DNA of 64,000 bases, from contig NZ_CP162129.1 in NCBI RefSeq assembly GCF_040834005.1, positions 2,938,001-3,002,000 on the forward strand, read 5' to 3'. Below, piece by piece: positions 26,283-35,214 of this stretch. The notes beneath the pieces are model-generated. The model ran no database searches and was not told the DNA's origin. It was given only the letters and a program-made list of their open reading frames with translations. The position numbers and the translations under genes are program-made. The stretch's first letter is position 1; every line of letters starts with the position of its first letter. Origin of the DNA: Paenibacillus sp. PL2-23 (GTDB lineage Bacteria; Bacillota; Bacilli; Paenibacillales; Paenibacillaceae).

Positions 26283-26870
26283 ATGAGGTTGCAACACGAT
26301 AAGCTCTTGCGGAAAAAACAGTTAGCCGATGCTCCATTCCAGGAGGAACGCTTCAGCCTGGGACCCAAGCGGAACGGCATGAACCGGACGAAGGAAGCCG
26401 ATCGCCAGTCTGCAAAGCTCAGATGGCCGCTACTATGGCTGCTGCCCGTTCTAGTGACAGTATTAGGTGTGGCCATCTACCTGTTGTCGAATGGCGAGCC
26501 ATCCACAAGACAGGACGCCTTATCCCAATGGGCCAGCTATAACCAACAAGGCGAGCTGCTGTATCGCATTAATCCTGATCCCAATGTTCAGGCGGGGAAG
26601 AGCTATGGTTATATCTTCTCATTCGAGGCCCCATTCGACACCTTCGAGGGCAAGCAGCTTGCCATTATGGCGAAGCATACGCTGACGGGGCAACAAATTC
26701 CGATATCTACCGAGCTTATTCAATCTCCCAGCCCAGGGTATGACAGCCTGAATCGTTATTCGGTGCAATTCACTTTGCCTAGCGGCGGTGTATGGGTCAC
26801 TACTGTACGAATAGATGGCGAGGTATATGGGGAGTCGCTCATGGTTCTCCAAGAGGAAGCGGCCAATTAG
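26283..26870 (+). CDS. membrane-anchored extracellular beta-sandwich protein (DUF4871-like)
   Basis: The 195-residue protein has a basic cytoplasmic N-terminus, one transmembrane helix (about 46-66) and an exported domain with an Ig-like strand pattern ending RYSVQFTLPSGGVWVTTVRIDGEVYGES. That ending is like Bacillus DUF4871/YhfM-type proteins, but the match is by eye. ATG 26283 follows AAGAGGAG. It begins 19 bases after the isoprenoid-synthase gene and is probably cotranscribed; a role in that pathway is not evident. Confidence 0.65.
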   Translation: MRLQHDKLLRKKQLADAPFQEERFSLGPKRNGMNRTKEADRQSAKLRWPLLWLLPVLVTVLGVAIYLLSNGEPSTRQDALSQWASYNQQGELLYRINPDPNVQAGKSYGYIFSFEAPFDTFEGKQLAIMAKHTLTGQQIPISTELIQSPSPGYDSLNRYSVQFTLPSGGVWVTTVRIDGEVYGESLMVLQEEAAN

Positions 26871-26931
26871 CTATTCCACAATAAAGCCCAAAGGCTGCTT
26901 GTGCAGCAGCCATTGGGGGGGATGGGGCTCA

Positions 26932-27114
26932 TTAATCGCGGTGCTCATTGGTGCTAATGAATTCGTTCGGAATATCCTCGCCATCAGGGTTGTTGTTCTT
27001 GATCTGGCTCTTGCGTCCATTACGGAACTCGCCGCCGTGCACCTGATTCAGACGTTGATCGTTGTTATCGGTCCCGTCATGCTGGTTATGGTTATAGTTG
27101 TCGTTATTGGACAT
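26932..27114 (-). CDS. small Asn/Asp-rich hydrophilic protein
   Basis: The 60-residue product is rich in Asn, Asp, Gln and His (MSNNDNYNHNQHDGTDNN) and has no hydrophobic segment. The start ATG follows AAGGAG by seven bases, a strong site that argues for a real gene. Such small hydrophilic proteins in spore formers are often spore or stress components, but no family was recognised. Confidence 0.55.
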   Translation of the reverse strand: MSNNDNYNHNQHDGTDNNDQRLNQVHGGEFRNGRKSQIKNNNPDGEDIPNEFISTNEHRD

Positions 27115-27193
27115 ATTGAGTCTCCTTCACATGGATTATTCGCACACTCTAGGATGCGTACGACAGGCTTGGAATATACAGCTTGCGCAGAGA

Positions 27194-27221
27194 TTGGAAG
27201 CTGTGATACGATACTGATAAT
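27194..27221 (+). promoter_or_regulatory. candidate promoter of the ABC-F leader
   Basis: TTGGAA at 27194-27199 and GATAAT at 27216-27221 are 16 bases apart. The transcript would start near 27228 and carry a leader of about 245 bases. Confidence 0.4.
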
Positions 27222-27258
27222 TTATAAGGATCGGGGTTGAAGAGGGAAATGAACTAAT

Positions 27259-27445
27259 TTTCTTGCTGATGAGTGAGAACGGCGCTATGCAAGTTACAGC
27301 GACGGTTCTATTCGTAATGGCAAGAAAGTTGCATTTCCCATCTCTCACAATCCGTATACCCTCTTCCCGTTTCCTCGTTAGGAGACGGATTTGACGCATG
27401 GATTTGGAGCCGCAGGAAGCAACTTTCTTGCGGCTATTTCATTTT
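27259..27445 (+). promoter_or_regulatory. transcription attenuator of the ABC-F gene
   Basis: Three pairings compete. (1) Terminator: AGCCGCAGGAAG at 27408-27419 pairs with CTTTCTTGCGGCT at 27423-27435, followed by T-rich sequence. (2) Antiterminator: GCAAGAAAGTTGC at 27320-27332 is a perfect 13-base complement of GCAACTTTCTTGC at 27419-27431, which lies in the terminator. (3) Anti-antiterminator: TTTCTTGC at 27259-27266 complements GCAAGAAA at 27320-27327. Ribosome position on the leader ORF could decide between them. Such drug-sensing attenuators are known before other ABC-F and erm genes. Confidence 0.75.
27287..27394 (+). CDS. 35-residue leader peptide of the ABC-F gene
   Basis: The frame starts at ATG 27287 (after GAGTGAGAA, a weak site) and ends at TGA 27392-27394, 79 bases before the ABC-F start. 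The product ends IRIPSSRFLVRRRI, arginine-rich. Its codons cover the antiterminator segment 27320-27332, so a ribosome stalled on the early codons would alter the folding. ATG 27317 is an alternative inner start. Being a leader peptide is inferred from position and RNA structure. Confidence 0.5.
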   Translation: MQVTATVLFVMARKLHFPSLTIRIPSSRFLVRRRI

Positions 27446-27472
27446 CATTTCCATGCGAGGAGTGTATTCTTA

Positions 27473-28951
27473 ATGTCATTAATTAACGTGCAGCATTTAT
27501 CCTTTGCTTACGAAGGAAGCTACGATCCCATCTTCGAAGACGTCAGCTTCCAGATGGATACGAATTGGAAGCTTGGCTTCACGGGACGCAACGGCCGTGG
27601 AAAAACAACTTTTCTGCGCTTGCTGTTGGGAGAGCTCGATGACGGCGGAGCGATAAGCGCCTCTGTCGATTTTGACTACTTTCCGTTCCCGGTCCAGAAT
27701 GAACACGGCTTGACTTCTGAGGTTGTAGATGAGATTGTTCCCCATTATGAGCAATGGCAGCTTGTGCGTGAGCTTTCCCTGCTTCAAGTTGCCGAAGAAG
27801 TGTTATACCGGCCATTCCATACGTTATCTAACGGAGAACAGACGAAGGTACTGCTAGCGGCTTTGTTTCTGAAAGAGGCTAGATTCTTGTTGATCGACGA
27901 GCCCACCAACCATCTCGATATGCAGGCAAGGGAGCAAGTGAGCCAATATCTTCGCTCCAAGCGCGGTTATATTCTGGTTTCTCATGACCGTTCATTCCTC
28001 GACAATTGTGTAGATCACATTTTATCCATCAATCGGACTCATATCGACATTCAGAAGGGCAATTTCTCGGATTGGTGGGACAACAAGCAGCGTCAGGACG
28101 AATATGAGCTAGACCAGAATGCCAGGCTGAAAAAGGATATTAAACGGCTTGGGGAGGCGGCTAAGAGGACGAGTAACTGGTCTCATGAAGTAGAAAAAAC
28201 AAAAAACGGCACCCTAAACTCAGGCTCCAAGGTTGATAAGGGCTATATCGGACATATGGCCGCAAAGATGATGAAACGGTCAAAATCCATCCAACAGAGA
28301 CAGGAGTCCGCCATGGAGGAAAAGTCGCAGCTGCTTCACAACATCGAGAACGCTGAACGATTAAAGATTACGCAGCTAGCCTATCATAAAAACCTGCTTG
28401 CAGAGTTCGATAACGTATCGATTAGCTACGGGGATCGTAGGGTCTGCAGCCATGTCCGATTCAAAATTGAGCAAGGCGACCGAATCGCAATCTCCGGACC
28501 TAACGGTTCAGGCAAGTCCAGCGTGCTGAAGCTGCTTACAGGAGAGGCGCTCCATTATACCGGCCATTTGAGAGTGGGGAGCCAGCTCCAAATATCTTAT
28601 GTTTCTCAGGACACCTCGCATCTGCATGGCAAGCTGTCGGAGTACGCAAGAATCAGCGGTATAGACGAAAGCTTGTTCAAATCGATCTTACGCAAGCTGG
28701 ATTTCACCAGGACCCAATTCGAGAAGGATATCTCTTCCTTCAGCGCGGGACAGAAGAAGAAGGTGCTTATTGCAAAAAGCCTCTGTGAACGGGCACACCT
28801 TCATATCTGGGACGAACCGCTTAATTTCATTGACGTCATCTCCCGTATGCAGATCGAGGAGCTATTGCTGCAGTATAAGCCTACCATCGTGTTTGTTGAG
28901 CATGACCGCAAGTTCTGCTCCTCGATTGCGACAAAAACCATTGCGTTATAA
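27473..28951 (+). CDS. ABC-F ATPase, Lsa-like ribosomal protection protein
   Basis: The 492-residue protein has two ATPase domains with no membrane segments: Walker A GRNGRGKTT (about 38-46) and GPNGSGKSS (about 342-350), signatures TLSNGEQTKV and SFSAGQKKKV, and the inter-domain linker around residues 200-300. Length and opening MSLINVQHLSFAYEGSYDP match the Lsa group, which frees ribosomes from lincosamides, pleuromutilins and streptogramin A. ATG 27473 follows GAGGAG; the in-frame extension to 27398 runs through the terminator hairpin and was rejected. Attenuator upstream supports antibiotic-induced expression. Actual drug range is unknown. Confidence 0.88.
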   Translation: MSLINVQHLSFAYEGSYDPIFEDVSFQMDTNWKLGFTGRNGRGKTTFLRLLLGELDDGGAISASVDFDYFPFPVQNEHGLTSEVVDEIVPHYEQWQLVRELSLLQVAEEVLYRPFHTLSNGEQTKVLLAALFLKEARFLLIDEPTNHLDMQAREQVSQYLRSKRGYILVSHDRSFLDNCVDHILSINRTHIDIQKGNFSDWWDNKQRQDEYELDQNARLKKDIKRLGEAAKRTSNWSHEVEKTKNGTLNSGSKVDKGYIGHMAAKMMKRSKSIQQRQESAMEEKSQLLHNIENAERLKITQLAYHKNLLAEFDNVSISYGDRRVCSHVRFKIEQGDRIAISGPNGSGKSSVLKLLTGEALHYTGHLRVGSQLQISYVSQDTSHLHGKLSEYARISGIDESLFKSILRKLDFTRTQFEKDISSFSAGQKKKVLIAKSLCERAHLHIWDEPLNFIDVISRMQIEELLLQYKPTIVFVEHDRKFCSSIATKTIAL

Positions 28952-29001
28952 GAAGCAAGTATAACCAAATCAAATACAACATCAAACGAAGGAGCTGCGC
29001 C

Positions 29002-29484
29002 ATGTTTCATCAAGAAGTATATACCGGCACACGCGAACAAAATTATGAGTTGCTGATCCGTCAGCTGCACGCGCTTCTGGCTGGCGAAGCCGACAGCATC
29101 GCGAATATGGCGAACGCTTCTGCGTTGCTGAACCAATTTTTGAACGATATTAATTGGGTGGGCTTCTATATGTACCGTGATGGGGAGCTTGTGCTTGGTC
29201 CCTTCCAAGGGCTGCCGGCCTGTGTTCGCATTCCATTGTCGCGCGGTGTGTGCGGCAAAGCGGCAAGCGACCAAGCGACGGTCCGCGTAGCGAATGTACA
29301 TGAGTTCCCTGGTCATATCGCATGCGATGCGGCTTCGCAATCAGAGATTGTTATTCCCCTATTGAAGGATGGCAGACTGCTTGGCGTGCTCGATATTGAC
29401 AGTCCGAGCTTGAATCGATTCGACGAGACGGATCAAGCGTATCTGGAGCTGTTCGCACAAGCATTAACTGACTATTTGTCATAG
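29002..29484 (+). CDS. msrC: free methionine-(R)-sulfoxide reductase (GAF domain)
   Basis: fRMsr reduces free methionine-R-sulfoxide in the cytoplasm. The 160-residue GAF protein has all three conserved cysteines: C74 (GLPACVRIP), C84 (RGVCGKAA) and C108 (HIACDAASQSE), and the ending LDIDSPSLNRFDETD. ATG 29002 follows AAGGAG. It lies 22 bases before pepD and is probably cotranscribed with it. Confidence 0.92.
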   Translation: MFHQEVYTGTREQNYELLIRQLHALLAGEADSIANMANASALLNQFLNDINWVGFYMYRDGELVLGPFQGLPACVRIPLSRGVCGKAASDQATVRVANVHEFPGHIACDAASQSEIVIPLLKDGRLLGVLDIDSPSLNRFDETDQAYLELFAQALTDYLS

Positions 29485-29506
29485 TGAAGAAGAGGAGGTT
29501 GCGGCA

Positions 29507-30997
29507 ATGAGCGACGCAACAACAAGAGTATATACAGGAGATAGCAAGGTTCTGCGGCTGTTCGAGGACATCTCCAGCATTCCACGCGCATCGGCTAATG
29601 AGAAGGCGATCAGCGACTACGTGGCGAGCTTCGCCAGACAGCGGCATTGCGAGGTCATTCAGGACGAACGACACAACCTAATCATTCGTAAGCGCGCTTC
29701 GGCTGGCTACGAGTCGGCCCCCGTGGTTATCTTCCAAGGCCACCTCGATATGGTCTGTGAGAAGAACAAGGGCACAGCCCATGATTTCTCCAAGGCCCCC
29801 ATCCGCTTCAACATCCAAGGCGATATGATCTACGCGGACGGCACAACGCTGGGGGCAGATAATGGAATCGCCGTTGCGACTGCCATGGCGCTCATCGATT
29901 CACCTGAGCTGCTACATCCGGAGCTGGAGATTGTGCTGACGACGGAAGAGGAGACAAGTATGGGAGGCGCCTTCGGACTGGACGTGTCGCCGCTCAAGGG
30001 GCGGATGATGATCAACTTCGATTCAGACCGCGAAGGCATTCTGTTCGTAAGCAGCGCGGGCGGGATCAATCTGTATCATACCGTTCAGACCAGCTGGCGA
30101 GAGAGAAGAAGCGCGGACGGGACGCCTTACACGCTGAGCGTACATGGATTGATGGGCGGCCATTCCGGCGATGATATTATTCATGAGCGGGGCAACGCCA
30201 ATAAGCTGCTAGGCCGCATATTGGACGATCTGCGACGGCATACGGACCTGGAGCTCTCCGGTGTAAGCGGCGGGATGAAGGCCAATGCGATTCCCCGGGA
30301 AGCGGAAGCGGCTATCTATTTGAGCCCAAGGGATAGGAGGACAGCTGACGAACGGCTTGCCGTACTGAACGCGATGTTGCGCGACGAGTTTCAAGCCAGT
30401 GACGCTGGAGTTACTGTAACGCTGCAGGAAGGATGGGACGCTGAAGGTCCCGCTGCCGCTTCCGGGGGCATGGTGCTGTCCGGCGAAGCGCAGACTGTCG
30501 TCATACGGCTGCTGGCTTTAATCCCGAACGGCGTCCTCTCCATGGATAAGGCCATTCCGAATCTGGTGCGCACTTCGTCTAATCTCGGGGTTGTCACAAC
30601 CAGCGAACATGAGATTGTGCTGCAAAGCCTGACGAGAAGCTCGCTTCGATCGCAAACCGATGATGTCGTGCGAGCCATGGAGACGCTGGCCGAGGCGCTG
30701 GGCTGCGGGTTCCGACAGGATGGCTATTTCCCTGGATGGCCCTATCGTGCCGACTCCAAGCTCCGCCCCCTGTTCGAGTCCACCTATGAACAGAGCTTTG
30801 GAAGGCCGCTGGAGATTAAGGCCATTCACGCCGGACTCGAGTGCGGCGTACTGATCGAGAAGCTGCCGGAGCTTGACGCCGTCTCCTGCGGCCCGAACCT
30901 ATACGAAATTCACACGCCCCAGGAGCATCTGTCCATTTCGTCTGTGGAGCGAACATGGCTGTATTTGCAGGAAGTGCTCCGTCATATAAAAGATTAA
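29507..30997 (+). CDS. pepD: beta-Ala-His/aminoacyl-histidine dipeptidase, M20 family
   Basis: The 496-residue zinc dipeptidase has the M20 metal ligands in FQGHLDMV, GADNGIAVA, LTTEEETSMGG and the C-terminal HAGLECG. The lid domain begins near SVHGLMGGHSGDDIIHERGNA split by family motifs. PepD-type enzymes cut Xaa-His dipeptides. The start ATG follows AGGAGG. A strong terminator follows. Confidence 0.92.
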   Translation: MSDATTRVYTGDSKVLRLFEDISSIPRASANEKAISDYVASFARQRHCEVIQDERHNLIIRKRASAGYESAPVVIFQGHLDMVCEKNKGTAHDFSKAPIRFNIQGDMIYADGTTLGADNGIAVATAMALIDSPELLHPELEIVLTTEEETSMGGAFGLDVSPLKGRMMINFDSDREGILFVSSAGGINLYHTVQTSWRERRSADGTPYTLSVHGLMGGHSGDDIIHERGNANKLLGRILDDLRRHTDLELSGVSGGMKANAIPREAEAAIYLSPRDRRTADERLAVLNAMLRDEFQASDAGVTVTLQEGWDAEGPAAASGGMVLSGEAQTVVIRLLALIPNGVLSMDKAIPNLVRTSSNLGVVTTSEHEIVLQSLTRSSLRSQTDDVVRAMETLAEALGCGFRQDGYFPGWPYRADSKLRPLFESTYEQSFGRPLEIKAIHAGLECGVLIEKLPELDAVSCGPNLYEIHTPQEHLSISSVERTWLYLQEVLRHIKD

Positions 30998-31004
30998 GAA
31001 GAAC

Positions 31005-31042
31005 GGCAGTGCCGGACGCCCAGTGTCCAGCGCTGCCTTTTT
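31005..31042 (+). terminator. terminator after pepD
   Basis: GGCAGTGCCGGAC at 31005-31017 pairs with GTCCAGCGCTGCC at 31025-31037 (one mismatch) and TTTTT follows. The next 170 bases up to the lyase gene show only a GAGGAGGGG ribosome site. Confidence 0.8.
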
Positions 31043-31211
31043 CATTCCCGCGTGCTGCTTCGCAACATGATAGGATACATCATCGTCAGCAAGCAGGGGA
31101 TGCCCTATGCTAGAGAAAAGAGAGGAGGCTTGATAGAGAGAAGCGGCATTAAGGGGCATTCTATGGTTCATAGGTTTATTGGCTTATTGTGGATCAATTC
31201 GAGGAGGGGAA

Positions 31212-34200
31212 ATGATGATGAAAGCTGTATTCAAAAGATCGCTTACATTAGGGCTTGCCACGATACTGGCCAGCGCCTCGATAGTTATGCCGGCCAGCGT
31301 CGAAACCGCAAGCGCGTCGGATGCTTATGATGACCTGAGGGAGAAATACGTCGAGATGCTGACAGGAGGCACCTCGTACAACACATCGGACCCGGATATC
31401 GCAGCTAAGATATCCGTTATTACAGCAGACGCAGCCAACGCGCAGCAGACGATGATTCGAACGCCAACCCGGAACAGGCTCTGGAACGACGCCGCGTTAG
31501 GCTCTGATTCCTCAGGCATCACGTATACGTACCGTCACATTCGGGAGATGGCGCTCGCCTATCGAACCGTAGGCTCTACGCTCTACGGAGATACAAGTCT
31601 AAGAGCTGATATTATTGATGCGCTGGACTTCATGGACGACGGCCGGTATTGCGACGGCTGCTCGAAGTATCAGAATTGGTGGCATTGGGAGATCGGCGGA
31701 CCGATGGCGCTCAATGACACAGTAGCGTTAATGTATGACGAGCTCACAAGCAGTCAGATTGCCAATTATATGGCTGCCATTGCTTATTATCAGCCAAGCG
31801 TCCAGATGTCGGGAGCGAACCGGATGTGGGAGGCAACCGTCATCGCGATCGAGGGCATCAACGGCAAAAACGCCGATCGTCTCACAGCCGCAAGGGATGG
31901 CATGAGCGAGTTGTTCACTTACGTTACCCAAGGCGACGGCTTCTACGTGGACGGATCATTTGTCCAGCATACTTATCTTGCTTACACAGGCGGCTACGGC
32001 GCTTCGCTTCTGACCTCCATCGTGGATATATTGTATTTGCTTGACGGGACGCCTTGGGAGGTCGTCGATCCCAATGCCTCCTTGATTTATGATTGGATCT
32101 ATGATTCCTATGAGCCTCTTATCTACAACGGGAATATGATGGACATGGTGCGAGGCAGGGAAATATCCCGGCATTACGCGCAGGACAACGATACGGGCGC
32201 GCAGATGGCATCGACGATCCTGCGGCTTTCCGAATCGGCCTCGCCATCGGATTCTGCCGCCTACAAGAGCATGGTGAAGGCTTGGCTCCAGGCTGATCCG
32301 AATGGCTACTATTTCAGCCTGGCATCAATAGCTATGATTGTGAAAGGCAAGGAGCTCCTGGCAAATACGAGCATCCCGGCGAGACCGGAGCTGCTCAAGT
32401 ATCAGCAGTTCGCCAGTATGGATAGAGCGGTACAGCTTCGACCCGGCTACGGCTTCGGCATAAGCATGAATTCCGACCGGTCGCAAAACTACGAGTCCAT
32501 TAATTCAGAGAATCGCTACGCTGATTTCACGGGGGACGGCATGACATATCTGTACAATGCCGATATCCATCAATATAACGACAACTTCTGGCCGACCATT
32601 CATTACAACCGGCTCCCCGGCACGACAGCCCTGCAAGGCATCCGGCAAGCGGGCAACCTGCACGGGACCAGGAGCTGGGTTGGGGGAACCGACATGCTGG
32701 GGCTCTATGGCGTAACGGGCATGGAGCATAGCACAAAGCAGGACAAGGACGGGAACCCGCGCGACTTGACCGCCAAAAAATCATGGTTCATGTTCGACGA
32801 CGAGATCGTTGCGCTTGGCTCGGATATTAACAGCACAGAGCTCGCCGCGACCGAAACGATTGTCGAGAACCGCAAGCTGAATGCAGCAGGCGATAACGCG
32901 TTTACGGTGAACGGCACACCTCAGTCCACAACGCTAGGCTGGTCGCAGACGCTGAGCGGCACGAATTACGCGCATCTCGCCGGGAACGTGACCGGCTCGG
33001 ATATCGGCTATTATTTCCCAGGAGGCGCTACGGTGAAGGCACTTCGCGAGTCGAGAACGGATAAGTGGCATTCTCTGAATACCAACTCCAACTCCTCCCA
33101 AGTGAATTACACACATCGATACCTCAGCATGTGGTTCGATCACGGCGCTAGCCCGACGGATGCCGCTTACGCCTATGTCCTGCTTCCGAACAAGACGAGC
33201 GCTCAGACAGGAGCCTATGCTTCATCCCCGGATATTACGATTATCGAAAATTCCGAGGAGGCTCATGCCGTTAAGGAAAATGGTCTGAACATCACCGGCA
33301 TCAACTTCTGGAACGATGGGGTAAAAACAGTAGGCCTCGTCACCTCGGACTCCAAGGCGTCCGTGATGATAAGAGAAAGCACGGATGAATTCGAGCTGTC
33401 CGTGTCGGATCCGACGCAGGACCATGTAGGGCATATTTATATGGAAATCAATAAAAATGCCACTCATCTGATCGCCAAGGACAATGAAGTGACGGTTCTG
33501 CAATATAGTCCGACGATTAAGCTCAAGGTCAACGTCAATCAATCCGCAGGCAAGGCGTTTAAAGTCAAGTTCGGTTTGACTGGCGCGCAGGAGCCGAATC
33601 CAGCACCGCTTCCTATTCCGAATCCATACGAAGCGGAGACGCTGCCCGTCCATCACGTGACGAAGAGCGTCGTTGTGTACAACGATAATAACGCGAGTGG
33701 ACTGAAGAAGCTTGGCGTCAATCATTCCGTTGTAGGCGACAGCGTGACCTTCAGCGTGGATGTGACCCAGCCAGGCACTTATGATATCAAGCCGAGAGTA
33801 TCCAAAACGACGATCAGCGGCATTCATCAGCTTTCCATTAATGGAACCAACGTCGGCACACCCTTCGACGCCTATTGGGCCTCGTCGGAGGTGTACAAGG
33901 ATTATTGGCTTGGCTCCTATACCTTCCCTGCCGCGGGAAGCTATAAGTTCACCTTCACGGTGACGGGCAAAAACGCCAGCGCAACAGGGTATAGACTGTG
34001 GCTGGATATGCTGACGCTAACTCCGCGGCCTGCGGATGGCGAAATCATTGTGGACAACACAGATTATGGCTTCTACACGGACTCCAATTGGGCGACCAAG
34101 ACGACGGCGGGCGGGTACTACGGACCGAACTTCCGTGATGACGGCACCTCCAGCGCGGACGCGTCCAAATGGGCGAAATGGGTGCCGAGCATTCCGGCGG

Positions 34201-34865
34201 CAGGAGAATATGATATCTACATGCGTTGGACCTCCGATACGAACCGACCAGACGCTGCGCCGTTGGAAATCATTTATGACGGGGGAACAGACCTGATCAA
34301 AACCGTGGATCAACGGTCGAACGGCGGCAAATGGGTGTACATCGGCACCTATCCGCTGGCCGCAGGCACCTCTAACGAGGTGAAGCTCAAGGCGAGCGAC
34401 GCCGGCTTCACAATCGCGGACGCTGTCAGGTTGATCCCTTCGCCAGCAGGCGGCATCGATAGGGCTACGGGAGGAATCGTTACGGCTAGCGGCGAATTTG
34501 CGCCGAACGAAACGAAGGAGATGGCCTTCGACGATACAAACGCCAAGTGGCTGACCAAATCGTCGACGGGCTGGATTACGTATCAATTCGCGGGAGGCAG
34601 CGAATATGCCATTGGGAAATATGCCATTACATCAGGCAACGACTATTCTACCCGCGATCCCAAGGATTGGACCGTATATGGCTCGCATGACGGAGTCACC
34701 TGGACGGCACTCGATACGCAGTCGAATCAATCTTGGGCGGGGCGTAGACAGCGCAATGAATATACGCTTGCGAACGTGATCGCATACAACTATTACAAGC
34801 TGGACATTACAGCCAATCATGGCCATCCCTACACGCAGCTCACTGAAATCGAGTGGATGGATTGA
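31212..34865 (+). CDS. secreted polysaccharide lyase family 8 enzyme with three C-terminal modules
   Basis: The 1217-residue protein has a signal peptide (to about residue 36, ETASA) and a PL8 catalytic region. Its alpha domain has NWWHWEIGGP (155-164), N203-R204, and H253 with Y262 in QHTYLAYTGGYG, the His/Tyr pair used for beta-elimination. A beta-sandwich follows up to about 800. PL8 enzymes cut hyaluronan, chondroitin or xanthan; the actual glycan is unknown. The C-terminus adds a carbohydrate-binding-like module (about 805-935), a golvesin/XLY-type module (about 940-1075) and an F5/8 type C domain (about 1080-1217). ATG 31212 follows GAGGAGGGGAA. It stands alone, with no transporter or glycosidase beside it. 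Confidence 0.88.
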   Translation: MMMKAVFKRSLTLGLATILASASIVMPASVETASASDAYDDLREKYVEMLTGGTSYNTSDPDIAAKISVITADAANAQQTMIRTPTRNRLWNDAALGSDSSGITYTYRHIREMALAYRTVGSTLYGDTSLRADIIDALDFMDDGRYCDGCSKYQNWWHWEIGGPMALNDTVALMYDELTSSQIANYMAAIAYYQPSVQMSGANRMWEATVIAIEGINGKNADRLTAARDGMSELFTYVTQGDGFYVDGSFVQHTYLAYTGGYGASLLTSIVDILYLLDGTPWEVVDPNASLIYDWIYDSYEPLIYNGNMMDMVRGREISRHYAQDNDTGAQMASTILRLSESASPSDSAAYKSMVKAWLQADPNGYYFSLASIAMIVKGKELLANTSIPARPELLKYQQFASMDRAVQLRPGYGFGISMNSDRSQNYESINSENRYADFTGDGMTYLYNADIHQYNDNFWPTIHYNRLPGTTALQGIRQAGNLHGTRSWVGGTDMLGLYGVTGMEHSTKQDKDGNPRDLTAKKSWFMFDDEIVALGSDINSTELAATETIVENRKLNAAGDNAFTVNGTPQSTTLGWSQTLSGTNYAHLAGNVTGSDIGYYFPGGATVKALRESRTDKWHSLNTNSNSSQVNYTHRYLSMWFDHGASPTDAAYAYVLLPNKTSAQTGAYASSPDITIIENSEEAHAVKENGLNITGINFWNDGVKTVGLVTSDSKASVMIRESTDEFELSVSDPTQDHVGHIYMEINKNATHLIAKDNEVTVLQYSPTIKLKVNVNQSAGKAFKVKFGLTGAQEPNPAPLPIPNPYEAETLPVHHVTKSVVVYNDNNASGLKKLGVNHSVVGDSVTFSVDVTQPGTYDIKPRVSKTTISGIHQLSINGTNVGTPFDAYWASSEVYKDYWLGSYTFPAAGSYKFTFTVTGKNASATGYRLWLDMLTLTPRPADGEIIVDNTDYGFYTDSNWATKTTAGGYYGPNFRDDGTSSADASKWAKWVPSIPAAGEYDIYMRWTSDTNRPDAAPLEIIYDGGTDLIKTVDQRSNGGKWVYIGTYPLAAGTSNEVKLKASDAGFTIADAVRLIPSPAGGIDRATGGIVTASGEFAPNETKEMAFDDTNAKWLTKSSTGWITYQFAGGSEYAIGKYAITSGNDYSTRDPKDWTVYGSHDGVTWTALDTQSNQSWAGRRQRNEYTLANVIAYNYYKLDITANHGHPYTQLTEIEWMD

Positions 34866-34897
34866 CGATGCATCCCATCATCTAGCCAGACAAGGAC

Positions 34898-34927
34898 GAA
34901 GCCCCGAATCCATGGATTCGGGGCTTC
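34898..34927. terminator. perfect 30-base palindrome, bidirectional terminator
   Basis: GAAGCCCCGAATCC and its exact complement meet at CATG (34911-34914). It separates convergent genes; the T-tract is weak (CTTCTTG). Confidence 0.65.
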
Positions 34928-34936
34928 TTGACGTCG

Positions 34937-35167
34937 TTACAGACGCGACAATCTTTCGCGAACCACCTCTTGACCTGTGGCAATCGCGCCGCTCTTCAGA
35001 GCGTTCAATACATTGCCGAGGATCATAGTCCCTGGCTGATTAGCATCCGACACTGCATCCATCAATTGGTTGCCGATGTTGTTGGCGCCGCTTCGAAGCA
35101 CCGTTCTCATGAAGGCTTTGGATTCATTGTTCAGCTTCTTTACCATTTTTTTAGATTTTTTGGACAT
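34937..35167 (-). CDS. small helical protein, paralogue of the 87-residue protein at 40877
   Basis: The 76-residue product starts basic (MSKKSKKMVKKLNNESKAF) and continues SGANNIGNQLMDAVSDANQ then LNALKSGAIATGQEVVRERL. The same pattern is seen in the protein encoded at 40877-41140: SGAEEASKHMLDAMLDANR, then FAAMKSGLRHAGEQLVQRG. Even the ribosome site and start context (AAGGAGGTGA-N6-start-TCCAA) agree. No known family was recognised. It is the last gene after two TPR-like genes. Confidence 0.6.
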   Translation of the reverse strand: MSKKSKKMVKKLNNESKAFMRTVLRSGANNIGNQLMDAVSDANQPGTMILGNVLNALKSGAIATGQEVVRERLSRL

Positions 35168-35214
35168 GCGTATCACCTCCTTTCCAGACGCTGGAAGCTT
35201 GTCGCGGGGGAGCG

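Noticed and set aside
26880..26910. GGCTGCTTGTGCAGCAGCC hairpin as terminator
   Set aside because: It is followed by a G run, not T, on the plus strand; evidence for termination is weak.
27398..27472. In-frame 25-codon N-terminal extension of the ABC-F gene
   Set aside because: It runs through the terminator hairpin, has no ribosome site, and the family starts at MSLINV after GAGGAG.
34898..34927. Perfect 30-bp palindrome as attachment site or operator
   Set aside because: It lies between the ends of convergent genes, where a bidirectional terminator is the simplest reading.
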